This document shows, in pieces, positions 10,912 through 22,145 of a stretch of 64,000 bases of DNA. Under the pieces are notes generated by a model. The model saw only the letters and a list, made by a program, of their open reading frames with translations, had not been told where the DNA came from and did not search any database. The stretch lies in assembly GCA_034770075.1 (NCBI GenBank), contig CM068377.1, positions 69,294,358 through 69,358,357 of the forward strand, given 5' to 3'. Origin of the DNA: Aralia elata. Its lineage: Eukaryota; Streptophyta; Magnoliopsida; Apiales; Araliaceae. The position numbers and the translations under genes are program-made. Within the stretch, counting starts at the first letter, position 1; every line of letters starts with the position of its first letter.

Positions 10912-13768
10912 TGTGGTACCCCCAAATCCGGGTTACCTCAAACCACACAGATTTGGTGCTCACTATCCATACACAACCACTGTCTACCCATAAACAAAAG
11001 ATTTTAAGTAAAGCAAACTAAATAATAAAGAAATATCTCCCATAAGAGGGTTACATAATTTCTCAAAATAAGTCTTAGGTTCTCTAACCTTTATTACATC
11101 TCTTAAAATGCGGAAAGATAAATAAATAGCTAATATGTGTCAATTACACAGCCACATAAATAAAAATAACAAGTCTTCACGTAATAGCAAATCATCTTCA
11201 CTTGCTCATTTTTCCTTTTCCTTTGCTAGTAGACGGCTCATTCGTTGTCTCAGCTTTAGCTACAAGGGTTTAGCATGCAAGGGTGAACAAAACAAGTGCC
11301 CACCAAAATAACAATGAATACTTTTCAAATAATCTAATTTGTACGATATAACTTTTCTGCTGAATGATAATTAGGAATGGAAACGTCTGAAAGCTCAATA
11401 GAATATAAATAGAACTTCAAGATATACTGAGAGTGATATACTGAGGGTCACAAGACCTCGAACCATGTCCTAGGTTAACAGATAAGTTTGTTGTAACCTT
11501 TAACAGTTTAATAAACTATAACTGGACTATTCATCTCGTACTCAGGGTGATCAGCCCGTTGTACAATATATTGTGCACAATCATTCAACGCTTTTGCGTA
11601 AGTATTCCCCTATACTAGGGTTGTTCTTCTCAGTTTATGTAATCTAAGGACTCAGTTCAACAAAATAGAATTTAAACAACTTAGATTATGATCAAAGATC
11701 AACAACAGTGATATACAATGATATAGATTTTGTATATCTAAGATATTAGAATAATGACTTTAATTAACTTGAGCTTTGAATAACAAGAATCCAAAATCAG
11801 AAGTTTAAGGCATGCAATAATAACTTGCTAAATGAGAAAGTAGGATTTAGAAGCTTGCATAAACTAGAATCGAGGTAAGATAAGAACACTTGCGTCAAGT
11901 AAACTTAAGATTTAAAACATGTTTAGTGTAAAAGAGTTGAGAATAGGAAACTTGCCTCGTGTGTAGTTTTCCTAATTACAAACCACGTACAATAAACAAC
12001 CTACATATTCCGTTTGTATAGCAACAAAAATAATTAGTTACAATATTCACGTACATTAACACTCCAATCCTTATCTCAATTTCCAATTAATCACTGATTA
12101 TCAATCCTATTTCAGAAGCTACAAGCTTAGCTACAACAACATAACACTTTAAGAATCCCAAAACTTATCTTTAAGTTAAGGTATAACTACTTTATATTTA
12201 ATCATCATTAAATATTCACTTAGAATCCATCTTAACATCTTGGTATTCATTTATTATATTAATTTAAGTTTTAATCCTGCATAGAGTGAGACATCACAGT
12301 TACCAAAAAAAAATATAAAAAAATAACTTTTCCAGCAATGATCTCGCCGAGGCGAGAATTTGCTTTACAATTTTCTCGCCGGGGCGAGCTCTCGCCGAGG
12401 CGAGAGTTTGCTTTACAATTTTCTCGCCGGGGCGAACTCTCGCCGGGGTGAGAGTTTTCTATACAATTTTCTCGCCGAGGCAAGAAACTTGACTGCAACC
12501 TCCCACAGTTCGCGAACCAGCGAAACACAGACCAAATTTTCCAAATTCTATCATCCAACACATAAACTAAACATACCCAGACACCAAACATGTTATAAAA
12601 CAATTGCCCAACATGTTTCTAAACATTCTAACCATTATAATACACATAATCAACCAATTAGAACCCAAAATTCTCTGTTTATACAAAATATTCATATTTT
12701 GGCCTATTTGATAAAATTTAACACTGTAAATTCATCTCTAAACCATTTTAATCCATTCCACTTGCATTCTTTTTGTTTTTCATCATATTAACACAATCAA
12801 AAGTCAATTTACCGATTAATATCCGAATTGAACATGAAATTTTATACATGTAAGCCATACATGAAAGTGAAAACTCTGTTTTAAAGCATGTTTTCATGGA
12901 TTGATACCCACAAATTGATTTATAAACATTATATAATCGCCTAATACATGTTTTCTATCAATTACACCAAATAATTCATACATTGAGCAAATGAATTTAC
13001 ATACAGAGAAATAAAAATACATACAGAGAAGAAATAGTTTTATAGTAAAGTGTTTTGAGAAAATTATAACTAGGATTTAGAATTCACCTTCTATTGTTTT
13101 GTTAATCCTCCTTATTAGAATTCTTGCTCCCAATTTCCAAGCTTCACCTCAATTTCTCCCTTCTTCTCTGAATTTTGTTTTTGTTTAGGTTATGGAAGTA
13201 AACTGACTTCACGTGATTTTTATCAGTTCACCAGTTACAAACCCAAACAGCCTTGTTAGTTAAAAAAAACTAAAGGGACACAAAGCCTTGTTTGGCTAGA
13301 CCTTAAAGAAAAACTCATTTTTACCAATCAAGAGCCACAAAGCCTTGTTTGGTTTAGCTAAATAAAACTCTTCTTCCATTTATTTTAATAACTCATTATA
13401 CTATATAGTTTTAATTGTCACACTAATAATTTAATTAAACCTATTATTAAATAAATCTAATTAAATCTTACTAATTCAATTATAACTTTTATTTGATCAA
13501 TACCATTATGCCAAATAAATTATTTTATTCAAATAAATCATTTACTCAAATAAATCAATTAATCATCTAATTTAATTATTAAATTAAATTAGAATAACCA
13601 CATCAAATCACATTCAAATAACATCTAACACAATTACTCATAACATGAATTACTCCACAATAACTTTATTACTTATTTATTTTACTCAATAAATAAATTA
13701 ATAATAAAATATTTATTAACTCAAAAAATAAATATTTTAAATTATTTACAAAATTCACAATCGTTACA
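10912..13768 (-). repeat. 5' LTR of Tekay-B, full length
   Basis: The copy is 2,857 bp, reading TGTAACGATTGTG... to ...GGTACCACA on the minus strand. It includes a palindromic GC-rich array at 12342-12490 and an AT-rich U3 (13380-13760). The terminus TGTAACGAT is shared with the solo LTR at 16919, which places both in related families. Confidence 0.88.
12342..12490. repeat. Array of CTCGCC/GGCGAG palindromes
   Basis: Short imperfect palindromes (CTCGCCGAGGCGAG, CTCGCCGGGGCGAG) alternate with the spacer TTTGCTTTACAATTTT, about three units here. A shorter version lies at 7735-7862 in the other LTR, so copy number differs between the LTRs of one element. Open frames that cross it are an effect of the repeats. 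Confidence 0.8.
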
Positions 13769-13773
13769 TAATA

Positions 13774-14243
13774 TATTATGATCCTTTATTTCATCGAATG
13801 CGTTATACTCTGATCTTTATTTTCTTTAGCATAGTTGTACTAAGTAAATACAGTATCTATACGAACTATACATCTGAATGAGGGTATTTAAATGATATTG
13901 AAAGTCCTATAAGCTCTGAGGTTACACTTAATGAGCGTCGGTAAGGTGCCATCTTTATCGGAATGCGCCCCTCAGTTCTATGGACAATCTTATTATTAAT
14001 ACTGTGAATGTCAGATAGATAGGGAATATCGATATAATAGAGATATTCATTAGATATAAATCTATACATCCAAGTGAGGGTATCCAAACACAGACAACGT
14101 TCTGGCCGAAACTAGTACCTGTTATAGGATACTGTGAACCTTGGATAGATAGAAGTCATGTTTTATTGAATATTTATAGTTGTTTAGCTTCATGTGAGCA
14201 CCAGATCTGCTACAGGGGAGTGTAGAAATTTGGGAGTATCACA
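13774..14243 (+). repeat. Distal segment of Tekay-A 5' LTR
   Basis: This is the remaining U5-side portion after Tekay-B. It matches 56750-57218 of the 3' LTR nearly perfectly and ends TATCACA, against GCGTCACA in the other copy. Confidence 0.9.
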
Positions 14244-14246
14244 GGT

Positions 14247-14258
14247 TGGTATCAGAGC
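14247..14258 (+). other. Primer binding site of Tekay-A (tRNA-iMet type)
   Basis: TGGTATCAGAGC begins 3 nt after the LTR end at 14243. This is the standard plant iMet primer site and confirms plus-strand orientation. Confidence 0.95.
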
Positions 14259-14414
14259 TGTAGATTATAGCTCTAAGGTAGTTAGGAAATACCTTAGGAT
14301 ATAGTCTTTGAGTCTGTAAAATACTTAACTATACATAAAATAATCTTAAAAGCTTTATATTATGTGTAAATTTGCTTCGCGTTAATACTAAACAAACTAA
14401 AATTCTTTTGTAGG

Positions 14415-14990
14415 ATGGCAGTAGTAGATCAACACATGGTAGGATGGCTATCATATAGTGAGCCAGATGAGGTTCTAGATTATGAGCCAGCTACTCTTGA
14501 GTTGGATCCAAAGGAGGAACCAGAAGAGGAAGAACTCCTGCATGATCAGGAGATATTAGAGGCTGAGGAGGCTGATCATCCCATAAATGGACAGCTAGTA
14601 GACCCGGATCCAGATGAGGTAATTGGAGCAAGTCAGATGATGCGCGTCGACAGACACGAGGAGATATTGACCGGGTTAGTCCAGCAGTCAGTCGTAGATC
14701 TAGAGGCGGCCAATTTTTGAGCCTATGTAGCTGAAGGATTATTGGAAAGTGAGAGAGATAACACTCGCCGTCTTAGGACACTTTTCTAAAATGCTCAAAA
14801 ATAAAGGCAAGAGGCCCAAATGTATTTGTACCGAGCGGACAAGGGATGCCAGGAGACATTCGGTTACTTACAGCATCGGGTGCTAAAGTACCCAGTAGAG
14901 GAGAACAGGGTGGATTATATGATTGGCCGATTAATGGTCTGTCATATGATTCAAGATGCTTCTAAGGAGGCACGTGATCGTTCGGTTTAG
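14415..14990 (+). pseudogene. Tekay-A pre-gag ORF
   Basis: A 191-residue frame lies between primer site and gag. Stops at 14718-14720 (TGA), 14788-14790 and about 14803-14805 (both TAA) interrupt it, each one C-to-T step from Arg or Gln. The first 100 residues are strongly acidic, with runs of Glu and Asp (KEEPEEEELLHDQEILEAEE). A helical middle follows, and the C-terminal region RVLKYPVEENRVDYM resembles the end of the Tekay-B pre-gag ORF. It lacks the long coiled coil of that protein, so the middle region is variable. I recognise no catalytic motif. The 14991-15205 interval up to gag shows nothing further. Confidence 0.7.
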
Positions 14991-15205
14991 TTTAGTACTT
15001 AAGTTTGTTTGTTGTAGTTGTATTATAAGAATTTTGGAGTTGTAAAATAGGAAATCTGTTGTATTAACTAGTGGTAGTATAAACCACTAGTCGAATATGT
15101 AACCGTTTTGCATGTTATATACAAATTGCATTTGTACAATCAAATTGTTAGTTCTATGTGTAGCGTATCCTTGTATTTATACACGTTTTTCTTTATTTTA
15201 GAGTC

Positions 15206-15290
15206 ATGGCATCAGGACGAAGAACCCAGACCAGAAATAAAACCACTGAACCAAACCCAACTCAACAACTGGTAGATTTACTGTTAGGAG
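15206..15290 (+). pseudogene. Tekay-A gag, first exon-like piece before Tat-A
   Basis: ATG at 15206 opens gag (MASGRRTQTRNKTTEPN...), a basic N terminus. After 28 codons plus one base it is cut by Tat-A. Removing Tat-A and one AGGAG copy continues the codon at 30999 in the same frame. The start is chosen because the homologous Tekay-B gag begins with a similar short basic segment (MPPRRVGRPRQ). Confidence 0.88.
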
Positions 15291-16918
15291 TGTCGACGCC
15301 GGGTTTTCTCTTCACGGGTCCTTTTAGTCTTTTCCAATTTTAGCCTTTTGATTAAATGATTTTTGGAAAAGGTCGGCATTAATGTCGACAGGGTTTTGAA
15401 AGATCGTTTTTTTTTATGATGAGCCAATTAACCAGAGTCGCCAGTTGGTATATTTGAAATGGATGTACCAACTCATCCGAGTTTCGTTTTCGTAAATCGC
15501 TGGCTCATATGTGACTCCTGAATTAATTGGTCTGCGAACTGAGATTCATAGAGTTCGGGGGCTTGCTTAAGCGAGGGGAAGGTGTTAGGCACCCCCCGAC
15601 TTCCGTGAAACATGGTTACCGCAATCTTGATGCTTTTCCTATCCTTTTAATTCTTGAATGTGTGCGTCCGCATGTGTATGTGCCTATGTGAATGTTGTGG
15701 TGAGTTTGTATGAAAGAATCATTTGGATTTTTTAGGGAAAGTCGTGCTTTAATTTGAGAATGTTTCAGAACGTCGTTTCTATTAATACGAGAAAGCCCCC
15801 TCTTTTCATGCAAAAGGTTTGATTTTCATTGTCAAAAACTATGAGGTTTTTTATTAGGTGTCGTTTTGGCAAAAACAAGAGTTTTAAACCTTCGTCAAAA
15901 TAGGAATCGAGATCTATACGTTGCCTTCGTAAAATGATGGGCAATTTCTAGGATGTCTTTAACCCTATGCACAAAGGTTTACTAAAATGTTTCATTTCAT
16001 TCATAAAAGCCATTTTTGATGATGTTTGAAAATGATTTTCTTTGGCCTTCTCGTTTAATAGGAATCGACATTCATTAGCATTTCCAAATTTTTAGCCTCG
16101 TGATGCTAATATCCTACTTTGATTGATTTTAGGAAAGATCTTTATCGTTTAATCCTTTGGAATCATTTTGGTGTCGCGAAATCTAATCAAACATAAACAC
16201 GCGTCGGGGCTATTCATGGGCATGTAAGCCATCAAAATATCCCCGAACGCCAACAATCACATATTCCACTAATACGAGGCCTTAAACCCGATTCTCGCCT
16301 TAGCGTCGTTTTAAGGCCCGACAGTTACACGTTACAAAACAAGCATCTTGAATCTATTACATACACCAAAACGTCCATCATCGGATTTGAACCACGGGGT
16401 CGCTTTCCTAGGCTCACAACCACGATTACTACACGCTCACAAAATGAATACTATAATAATAACAACGTGGATTGCCTAACACATCCTAAAAATACAATCA
16501 ATTAAACTACGCCTAATATATATCCATAAACAAGCTAGAAATTTCACCAATTAGATATCATCGGGTTATTAGGAAGAATTTTGTTCCAATGGAACCCTCA
16601 CCAATAATCCCTAATCCATGATTGTTCAACAATATTCTTGAAAATTACAATTTAATTTAATCAAATGACATGATAGAAGTTTGCAAAAATAAGGAGATTT
16701 TCACCTTGCAAATGATACCAAAATTGTGTAAAAACTTGTGTATTGAGTGAAATATGAGATGTATTGATAGAATCCAACAACAAGGGAAAATTCCTCTCTT
16801 TTTCTCTCAATTGTTGCAAGAATTTTTTGCTATTTCTCTCTATTTTCGAGCTAAAACTGCTGCTGTTTTTCTTTTTCTCCCGCCAAAACTGCTACTGTCT
16901 CTCTTCTGCCGGAGGAAA

Positions 16919-19900
16919 TGTAACGATCGGGAATTTTAGATTTCCTTGTAACCCGAGTTATGTATGAATAAAATGAATTATTATTATTATTATTTTTTTT
17001 ATATTAATCTATAATACGTGTTTAGAATTGTGTTACAGCCTAGAAAATGTGCATATGTTAAATTTTATGTGTTGTTGTGTCGTTAGAGTGAATATATCGA
17101 TTTTGCAAAAATTCATAAAATCACTATTAGCGGGACCCGCTTCCCGAGGCACTATTCACGAGCACTATTCACACCCAAACTTTTTCGTCTATTTCGATTT
17201 TTATTAATTTAGATGAGGCATATATGCTGAGGAATAATTTTTCCAAGTGTCAGAAATTTTATTGGGGTTGATACGTGATTTAATCTGTATCCGAAATGTA
17301 TATTATGGGTGTTCCGAATAAATGGACAAATCCCATAATAAATATTTTTGCGTGTTCCAATAATTTATGGGAGTACCCATTATAATTTTGGGTAGAGTTA
17401 TTTACCAAATTTGGTACAAAAGTGGGAATATTCGGGTATATTTATCTGTATATTCGAATTAATTGGTGAGACATTTAAGCCTCAAACCAATTGGGGGAGG
17501 CCACGTGTATATTGAGAGCCAATTGGGGGGAAAAGAATAAACATGCACAGTACACCATATATGGGAATGTTAACTTCACAAAGCATGCTCCTCAAATTCA
17601 TTTTCAAGAGCTCGGGCATCCCATTTTCTGCATATCAAAACATTCCTTCCGAAGCCACCTTAAACCTCCCATCAGCTCATCTTCTTTCTCCTTCAAACCA
17701 TCAGCATACTTCCCATTTGCAAGTAAGGAGAGAGTTACAGAGAGCTACGTAGAGAGAGAGAGAGGGAAATATAGAAGAAGAATAAGCAAGCTACGGGAAG
17801 AAGAAGAAAAGCAAGGAAGGAGGAGAAAGGAGAGAAGGGCACCAAGAGGAAGGTGAGCAGCACTCTAGCAACCATTTCACCCTACACGAAGCTAGCAACA
17901 AGAAGGTAACCATGAACCACAACCATTTCTTCTCCACTTGAAGCTTTCATGAGTTTTTTTTTTACGCTTACATGCTTGAGGGTTGGATTTTTTGCTAATT
18001 TTTTTGTTGATTGGTTGTGTTGAATCTATCATGGAGGTTCTTAAGAAGCTATATAAACCATAAACACCCTCAAAGTGGAACAAAAATAAGTAAAGATCCG
18101 AACCTTGGCTTAAAGGATGAACTTTAGACATTTTTGGACTTTTGGACATTCGGACTGTTAGAGGACTGTAAAGCCTTGATGGTGTGATTATTTTGATTGT
18201 TTGTTATTGGAATATTGTACTTCTATCAGTTGTGAAGATATACCAATTTGAATGAACTAAAATGATGCTAAAATGAAGTCACAGTAGCCATTTGTGTGAG
18301 ATATTTCATGGTTGCGAAAAACAGAGCATGCAGTTTATGTTTTAGCTCAGGATTTGGTCATGTTAATGATTATGGGTCGTCTTGAATTTGTGATATGTTG
18401 TAGCCTTGTGTCTTAGGAATCCATAGAGTCCGTAAGGGATGAAATTGATCGAGTGTAGGGGGAGATATAGCAGCTGGAGCAAGGCAAGGTATGACTGTGT
18501 CGCTGCTTGCAGGAACAGCAGTTCGCTACTGCAATTGCTACTGCATGGCGACTGGTCCGGGTCGGGTCGGGCCGGACCGGGTCGGGCCGGACCGGGTCGG
18601 GTCGGGCCGGACCGGGTCGGGTCGGGCCGGATCGGGTCGGACCCAGTAAATTTTTCCCGCGAGTCTAAAACTTATATTTTTGTACAAAATGATTAAAAAC
18701 GCTTATATCTTGTTAAAGCTTTATGTGCTTAATTTATACCCGTGTCGAACTAAACGATGTTGTCCTAAGGCGTAAATTGAATTAACGGATTACAAATTAC
18801 GCGAGACCCCCGACTGGGTAAGCGTAGTGGCAATCAATGTATTTTAATGATGTGATGACTGTAGTGAACCTAGTTCTTTTGTGACAAATATTTATGACGA
18901 TTTTAATAAACTATGTAGGATATTTTGTTGACGGACGATTAACGTCAAGTATTAACGCACGTACAAGGCAAGTTTCCTAACTCATACAACTCCTATTTAA
19001 TTGTGCGAGGTTTCCTTACTCGATTCATTTATTGGGCAAGTGTCGAATTCATTTATCTATCGAGCAAATATTATTTATTGAGCAAGCTTATTGAGCTTCT
19101 TGACTCCGTTCAAATTACTTATCAATTTAGCAATTAATGTGCTAGTATTCATACTTCTATTCAAGTATTGCAATGAAAGCCCATTTCATGCAATGTTATA
19201 TATTGTGTGATTCCAAAGATTATGAATTTTTATTCATTCAAGATATTTTTAAATGCTATCATGCATGTTGTTGAACCTTAAAGTTCTTTATTCCATAGAC
19301 TGTTTAAAAGCTATGTCAAGGCTAATTGTTTCAGCTAGACACTTATTGATTTGGTTACTAAAGCGAGGTTAAAGTCCTCCAACTATTATTATTGTTAAGT
19401 AAAATTGTCCGATCAAATTGTTTTGGTCTGGACTCCCATGTAAAGCTGAGTGGAACAACCCTCACAGCAGGGGAAATTGTATAAACGTCGGGAAACCGAC
19501 ACGCGCGTAAATGGAAAATGTAAGGCTTATGCATAACGCCAGGTATTTTAGGCTGATCACCTATTGTACCAGTTTTGTGGATTATCGGATGAATTTCCAG
19601 TAATTCTAGAATAGAGTTCTGTGCCTTGGTGCACCCTCAGTATTGAATAGTTCCCTTCTTTGGGAAACTTTGAAATCCTTGAATACTTCAGAAATCCTTC
19701 GGTCCTTAGTGGCCACTATAACGGTGATGAAAGAAGTTGTTTATTTCCTTGTGTTAGCTAAATTTTTACTCCTGAGAGCTATAAAGTTATTTATGTGATT
19801 ATTCACTGCTATTATACTTGCGGGGCAATTTGTTACTCACCCTTGCTTTCCTTAAAACATTTCAGTTAGTGCGGCACGTGGCGAGAGCTCAGGAAAAGAT

Positions 19901-20157
19901 AAGGGAAAGGAGAAAGCTACGGAGTAGTTGTATTTTGTTGTTCTAGAATTACCGTTTGTATTAAGACATATTTACCCTTTTGTATTATGTTATGTTTTGT
20001 ATTAGTATTGGTTTCGAGACTTGGGACAGGTTTATTTATGTTATATCAATGTAAATATTCCTTTATTCAGCTTTAAGTTATCGATTGTATAATTCTTGTT
20101 TTAGATAGTGGCGAACCAGGTCCGTGGCTCAGGTGACCCGGATTTGGGGGCGTCACA
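16919..20157 (+). mobile_element. Solo LTR, Tekay-like
   Basis: This is a 3,239-bp TG...CA block with TSD GGAAA (16914-16918 and 20158-20162). The uninterrupted LTR at 30573-30610 shows the empty site. Ends TGTAACGATCGGG and TTGGGGGCGTCACA match the LTR termini of Tekay-A and Tekay-B. No primer site, purine tract or gag-pol is inside, so a single LTR left by recombination is the simplest reading. It holds a purine-rich AGAGAG leader-like stretch near 17740-17860 and a GC-rich minisatellite at 18549-18641. Open frames inside show no recognisable domain. Confidence 0.88.
18549..18641 (+). repeat. GGTCGGGCCGGACC minisatellite
   Basis: Alternating GGTCGGGTCGG and GCCGGACC units of 10-19 bp run for about 90 bp within an AT-rich solo LTR. 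The motif is self-complementary in part (GGTCCGGCCC/GGGCCGGACC) and could fold or slip. Confidence 0.8.
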
Positions 20158-20564
20158 GGAAATGAGCTGAAATAGGCTGGCTGGCCCACCTCCCATCGCA
20201 CTCAGCTGATAGTGCTGATTTCCTGGTTTCCGTGCTGGCGCACTCACTTGGCCGCAGATCAATCCGCGACTGGCTGGCTTGACTTTCTCAATTTTCGTGC
20301 TATGCCTCGATTTTGGTGTCGTGACGCTGGTTTTCGCTGACGGCTCGTATTTTACAGTCCGGGAATCATTGGGAGGCGTGCCACACCTTCCGGGAATGCC
20401 AAATTCGGATAGCCCTGCTGTCACGTCGATTTCGGTTGCAAATTATCATGGTGGCGTCGAGCGTCCGTACTTTTTCCATCTTTTGCTCTCGCAGGCCGGT
20501 CCATTTGACGAATTTGCCCTCCTGTCAAGGTTAGTATACGAAGTGCAAAATTTGGGTGTCTACA

Positions 20565-20581
20565 GCTGCCCCTCTTTATCA
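20565..20581 (-). other. Polypurine tract of Tat-A
   Basis: On the minus strand GATAAAGAGGGGCAGC abuts the 3' LTR. The same tract occurs in Tat-B (37970-37985) and Tat-C (62069-62084), which marks it as the plus-strand primer. Confidence 0.85.
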
Positions 20582-20804
20582 TGTTTATGAAATGTTAAAT
20601 GAAATGAACAGGATAAAGAAATAGACACCCGATGTATGAATGACAGTGCAGAGATATGATAATACACACACGATGCAACACATGTAGTTTATGGTACAAC
20701 ACAAGATGTAGCGCATGCAAAACATTCGAAAGAGTGTCAATGCATCAACCCTCTGACCGTATTTGTTAGTTGTTGGGTTCACTCTTCCAATCTATCATCT
20801 CGTT

Positions 20805-21400
20805 CGGGGCCGGGTATCGTCGCCGGTCACCCATCTCGTAACCCCCGGTTATCGTTGCCGGTTGGTTGTCTCGTCAGGGCCGGGTTTCGTCGCCGGTCAC
20901 CCATCGCGTAACCCCCGGTTATCGTCGCCGGTTGGTTATCTTGTCGGAGCCGGTTTTCGTCGCCGGACATCCGTCTCGCGATCGCCGGTTATCGTCGCCG
21001 GTCGATCGTCTTGTCAGGGCCGGGTATCGTCGCCGGTCACCCATCGCGTAACCCCCAGTTATCGTCGCCGGTTGGTTATCTTGTCGGAGCCGGTTTTCGT
21101 CGCCGGACTTCCGTCTCGCGATCGCCGGTTATCGTCGCCGGTCGATCGTCTTATCGGGGCCGGGTATCGTCGCCGGTCACCCATCGCATGATCGCCGGTT
21201 ATCGTCGCCGGCCACCCATCGCGTAACCCCCGGTTATCGTCGCCGGTTGGTTATCTTGTCGGAGCCGGTTTTCGTCGTCGGACATCCGTCTCGCGATCGC
21301 CGGTTATCGTCGCCGGTCGATTGTCTTGTCGGGGCCAGTTTTCATCGCCGGACACCCATCTCGTAACCCCCGGTTATCGTCGTCGGTTGGTTATCTTAGA
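20805..21400. repeat. 70-bp tandem repeats, Tat-A
   Basis: Roughly eight units of about 70 bp have a core GGTTATCGTCGCCGG. Two variants alternate (one with CACCCATC..TAACCCCC, one with CATCCGTCTCGCGATC), giving a 140-bp higher-order period. The GC content is much higher than that of the surroundings. Frames that read through are repeat artefacts. Confidence 0.88.
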
Positions 21401-21404
21401 TCTC

Positions 21405-22145
21405 AGCCCTTCCCAGGGTTTGTTGTTTTTTGTCTTTTTTCTTGTGGATATCAGCCCTTCCCAGGGGTGCTCACCATCTTGTTGTGGTTCGCGTGGATCT
21501 CAGCCCTTCCCAGGGTTTGTTGTTTTTTTTTGTCTTTTTTTCTTTTTGTGGATATCAGCCCTTTCCAGGGGTGCTCACCATCTTGTTGTGGTTCGCGTGG
21601 ATCTCAGCCCTTCCCAGGGTTTGTTGTTTTTTGTCTTTTTTCTTTTTGTGGATATCAGCCCTTCCCAGGGGTGCTCACCATCTTTGTTGTGGTTCGCGTG
21701 GATCTCAGCCCTTCCCAGGGTTTGTTGTTTTTTGTCTTTTTTCTTTTTGTGGATATCAGCCCTTCCCAGGGTTGCTCACCATCTTGTTGTGGTTCGCGTG
21801 GATCTCAGCCCTTCCCAGGGTTTGTTGTTTTTTTTTGTCTTTTTTTCTTTTTGTGGATATCAGCCCTTCCCAGGGGTGCTCACCATCTTGTTGTGGTTCG
21901 CGTGGATCTCAGCCCTTCCCAGGGTTTGTTGTTTTTTGTCTTTTTTCTTTTTGTGGATATCAGCCCTTCCCAGGGGTGCTCACCATCTTTGTTGTGGTTC
22001 GCGTGGATCTCAACCCTTCCTAGGGTTTGTTGTTTTTTGTCTTTTTTCTTTTTGTGGATATCAGCCCTTCCGAGGGTTGCTTGATTGATTGGATACCAGC
22101 CCTTCCCAGGGATCGCTGATTGCTTGGATACCAGCCCTTCCCAGG
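21405..22145. repeat. About 118-bp tandem repeats, Tat-A
   Basis: About six units each hold two CAGCCCTTCCCAGG boxes separated by a T-rich run (TTGTTTTTTGTC) or by GTGCTCACCATCTTGTTGTGG. The GTGGTTCGCGTGGATCTCAGCC portion resembles the start of the second antisense gene and the 91-bp array of Tat-C. Confidence 0.85.

Larger units (their letters stand above)
6306..13768 (-). mobile_element. Tekay-B: truncated Tekay-like element, minus strand
   Basis: This is a second chromovirus-type element, 7,463 bp, inserted in reverse in the 5' LTR of Tekay-A with TSD TAATA. In its own direction the order is 5' LTR (13768-10912), iMet primer site, pre-gag ORF, gag-protease, then a deletion and a shortened 3' LTR (about 7906-6306). 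RT, RNase H, integrase and the first ~1.25 kb of the 3' LTR are missing. LTR ends are TGTAACGAT... and ...CCACA/TCACA. The two LTR copies agree closely over the shared 1.6 kb, so the element is fairly young. Confidence 0.92.
2761..14243 (+). repeat. 5' LTR of Tekay-A, interrupted by Tekay-B
   Basis: The LTR proper is 2761-6305 plus 13774-14243, about 4,015 bp. Excising Tekay-B and one TSD gives the same sequence as the 3' LTR across the junction. The LTR contains a telo-box-rich U3, a TATA box at 3645, a run of perfect palindromes (3934-4661) and a very AT-rich stretch (about 4665-5450). It ends with CACA at 14243, just before the primer site. Confidence 0.9.
15291..20564 (-). repeat. 3' LTR of Tat-A, interrupted by a solo LTR
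   Basis: The LTR is 15291-16918 plus 20163-20564, 2,030 bp, nearly identical to 28963-30993. Differences seen include a T-run length near 15410 and a (TG)n length near 15665. It carries the CCGCAGAT-type inverted motif at about 20251-20270. Confidence 0.9.

Noticed and set aside
12360..12791. 143-residue plus-strand frame across Tekay-B LTR
   Set aside because: It reads through the palindromic repeat and its opposite strand is equally open; it lies wholly in LTR sequence.
14247..14258. Host tRNA-Met gene
   Set aside because: Only the 12-nt primer complement is present, with no cloverleaf; it is the retrotransposon primer site.
16754..17856. Small frames near the solo LTR start (61-121 residues)
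   Set aside because: No homology, start context or conservation in the paired LTR at 30420-30590 supports coding; the sequence is LTR leader and U3.
21321..22088. Overlapping frames of about 250 residues in the T-rich repeats of Tat-A
   Set aside because: All three frames are open for the same compositional reason, and the T-run lengths that set the frame vary between units.
20805..22145. Possible CRISPR-like array or repeat-encoded proteins
   Set aside because: Units are directly adjacent with no unique spacers, the genome is a plant, and long frames exist on both strands only because the units lack stops.
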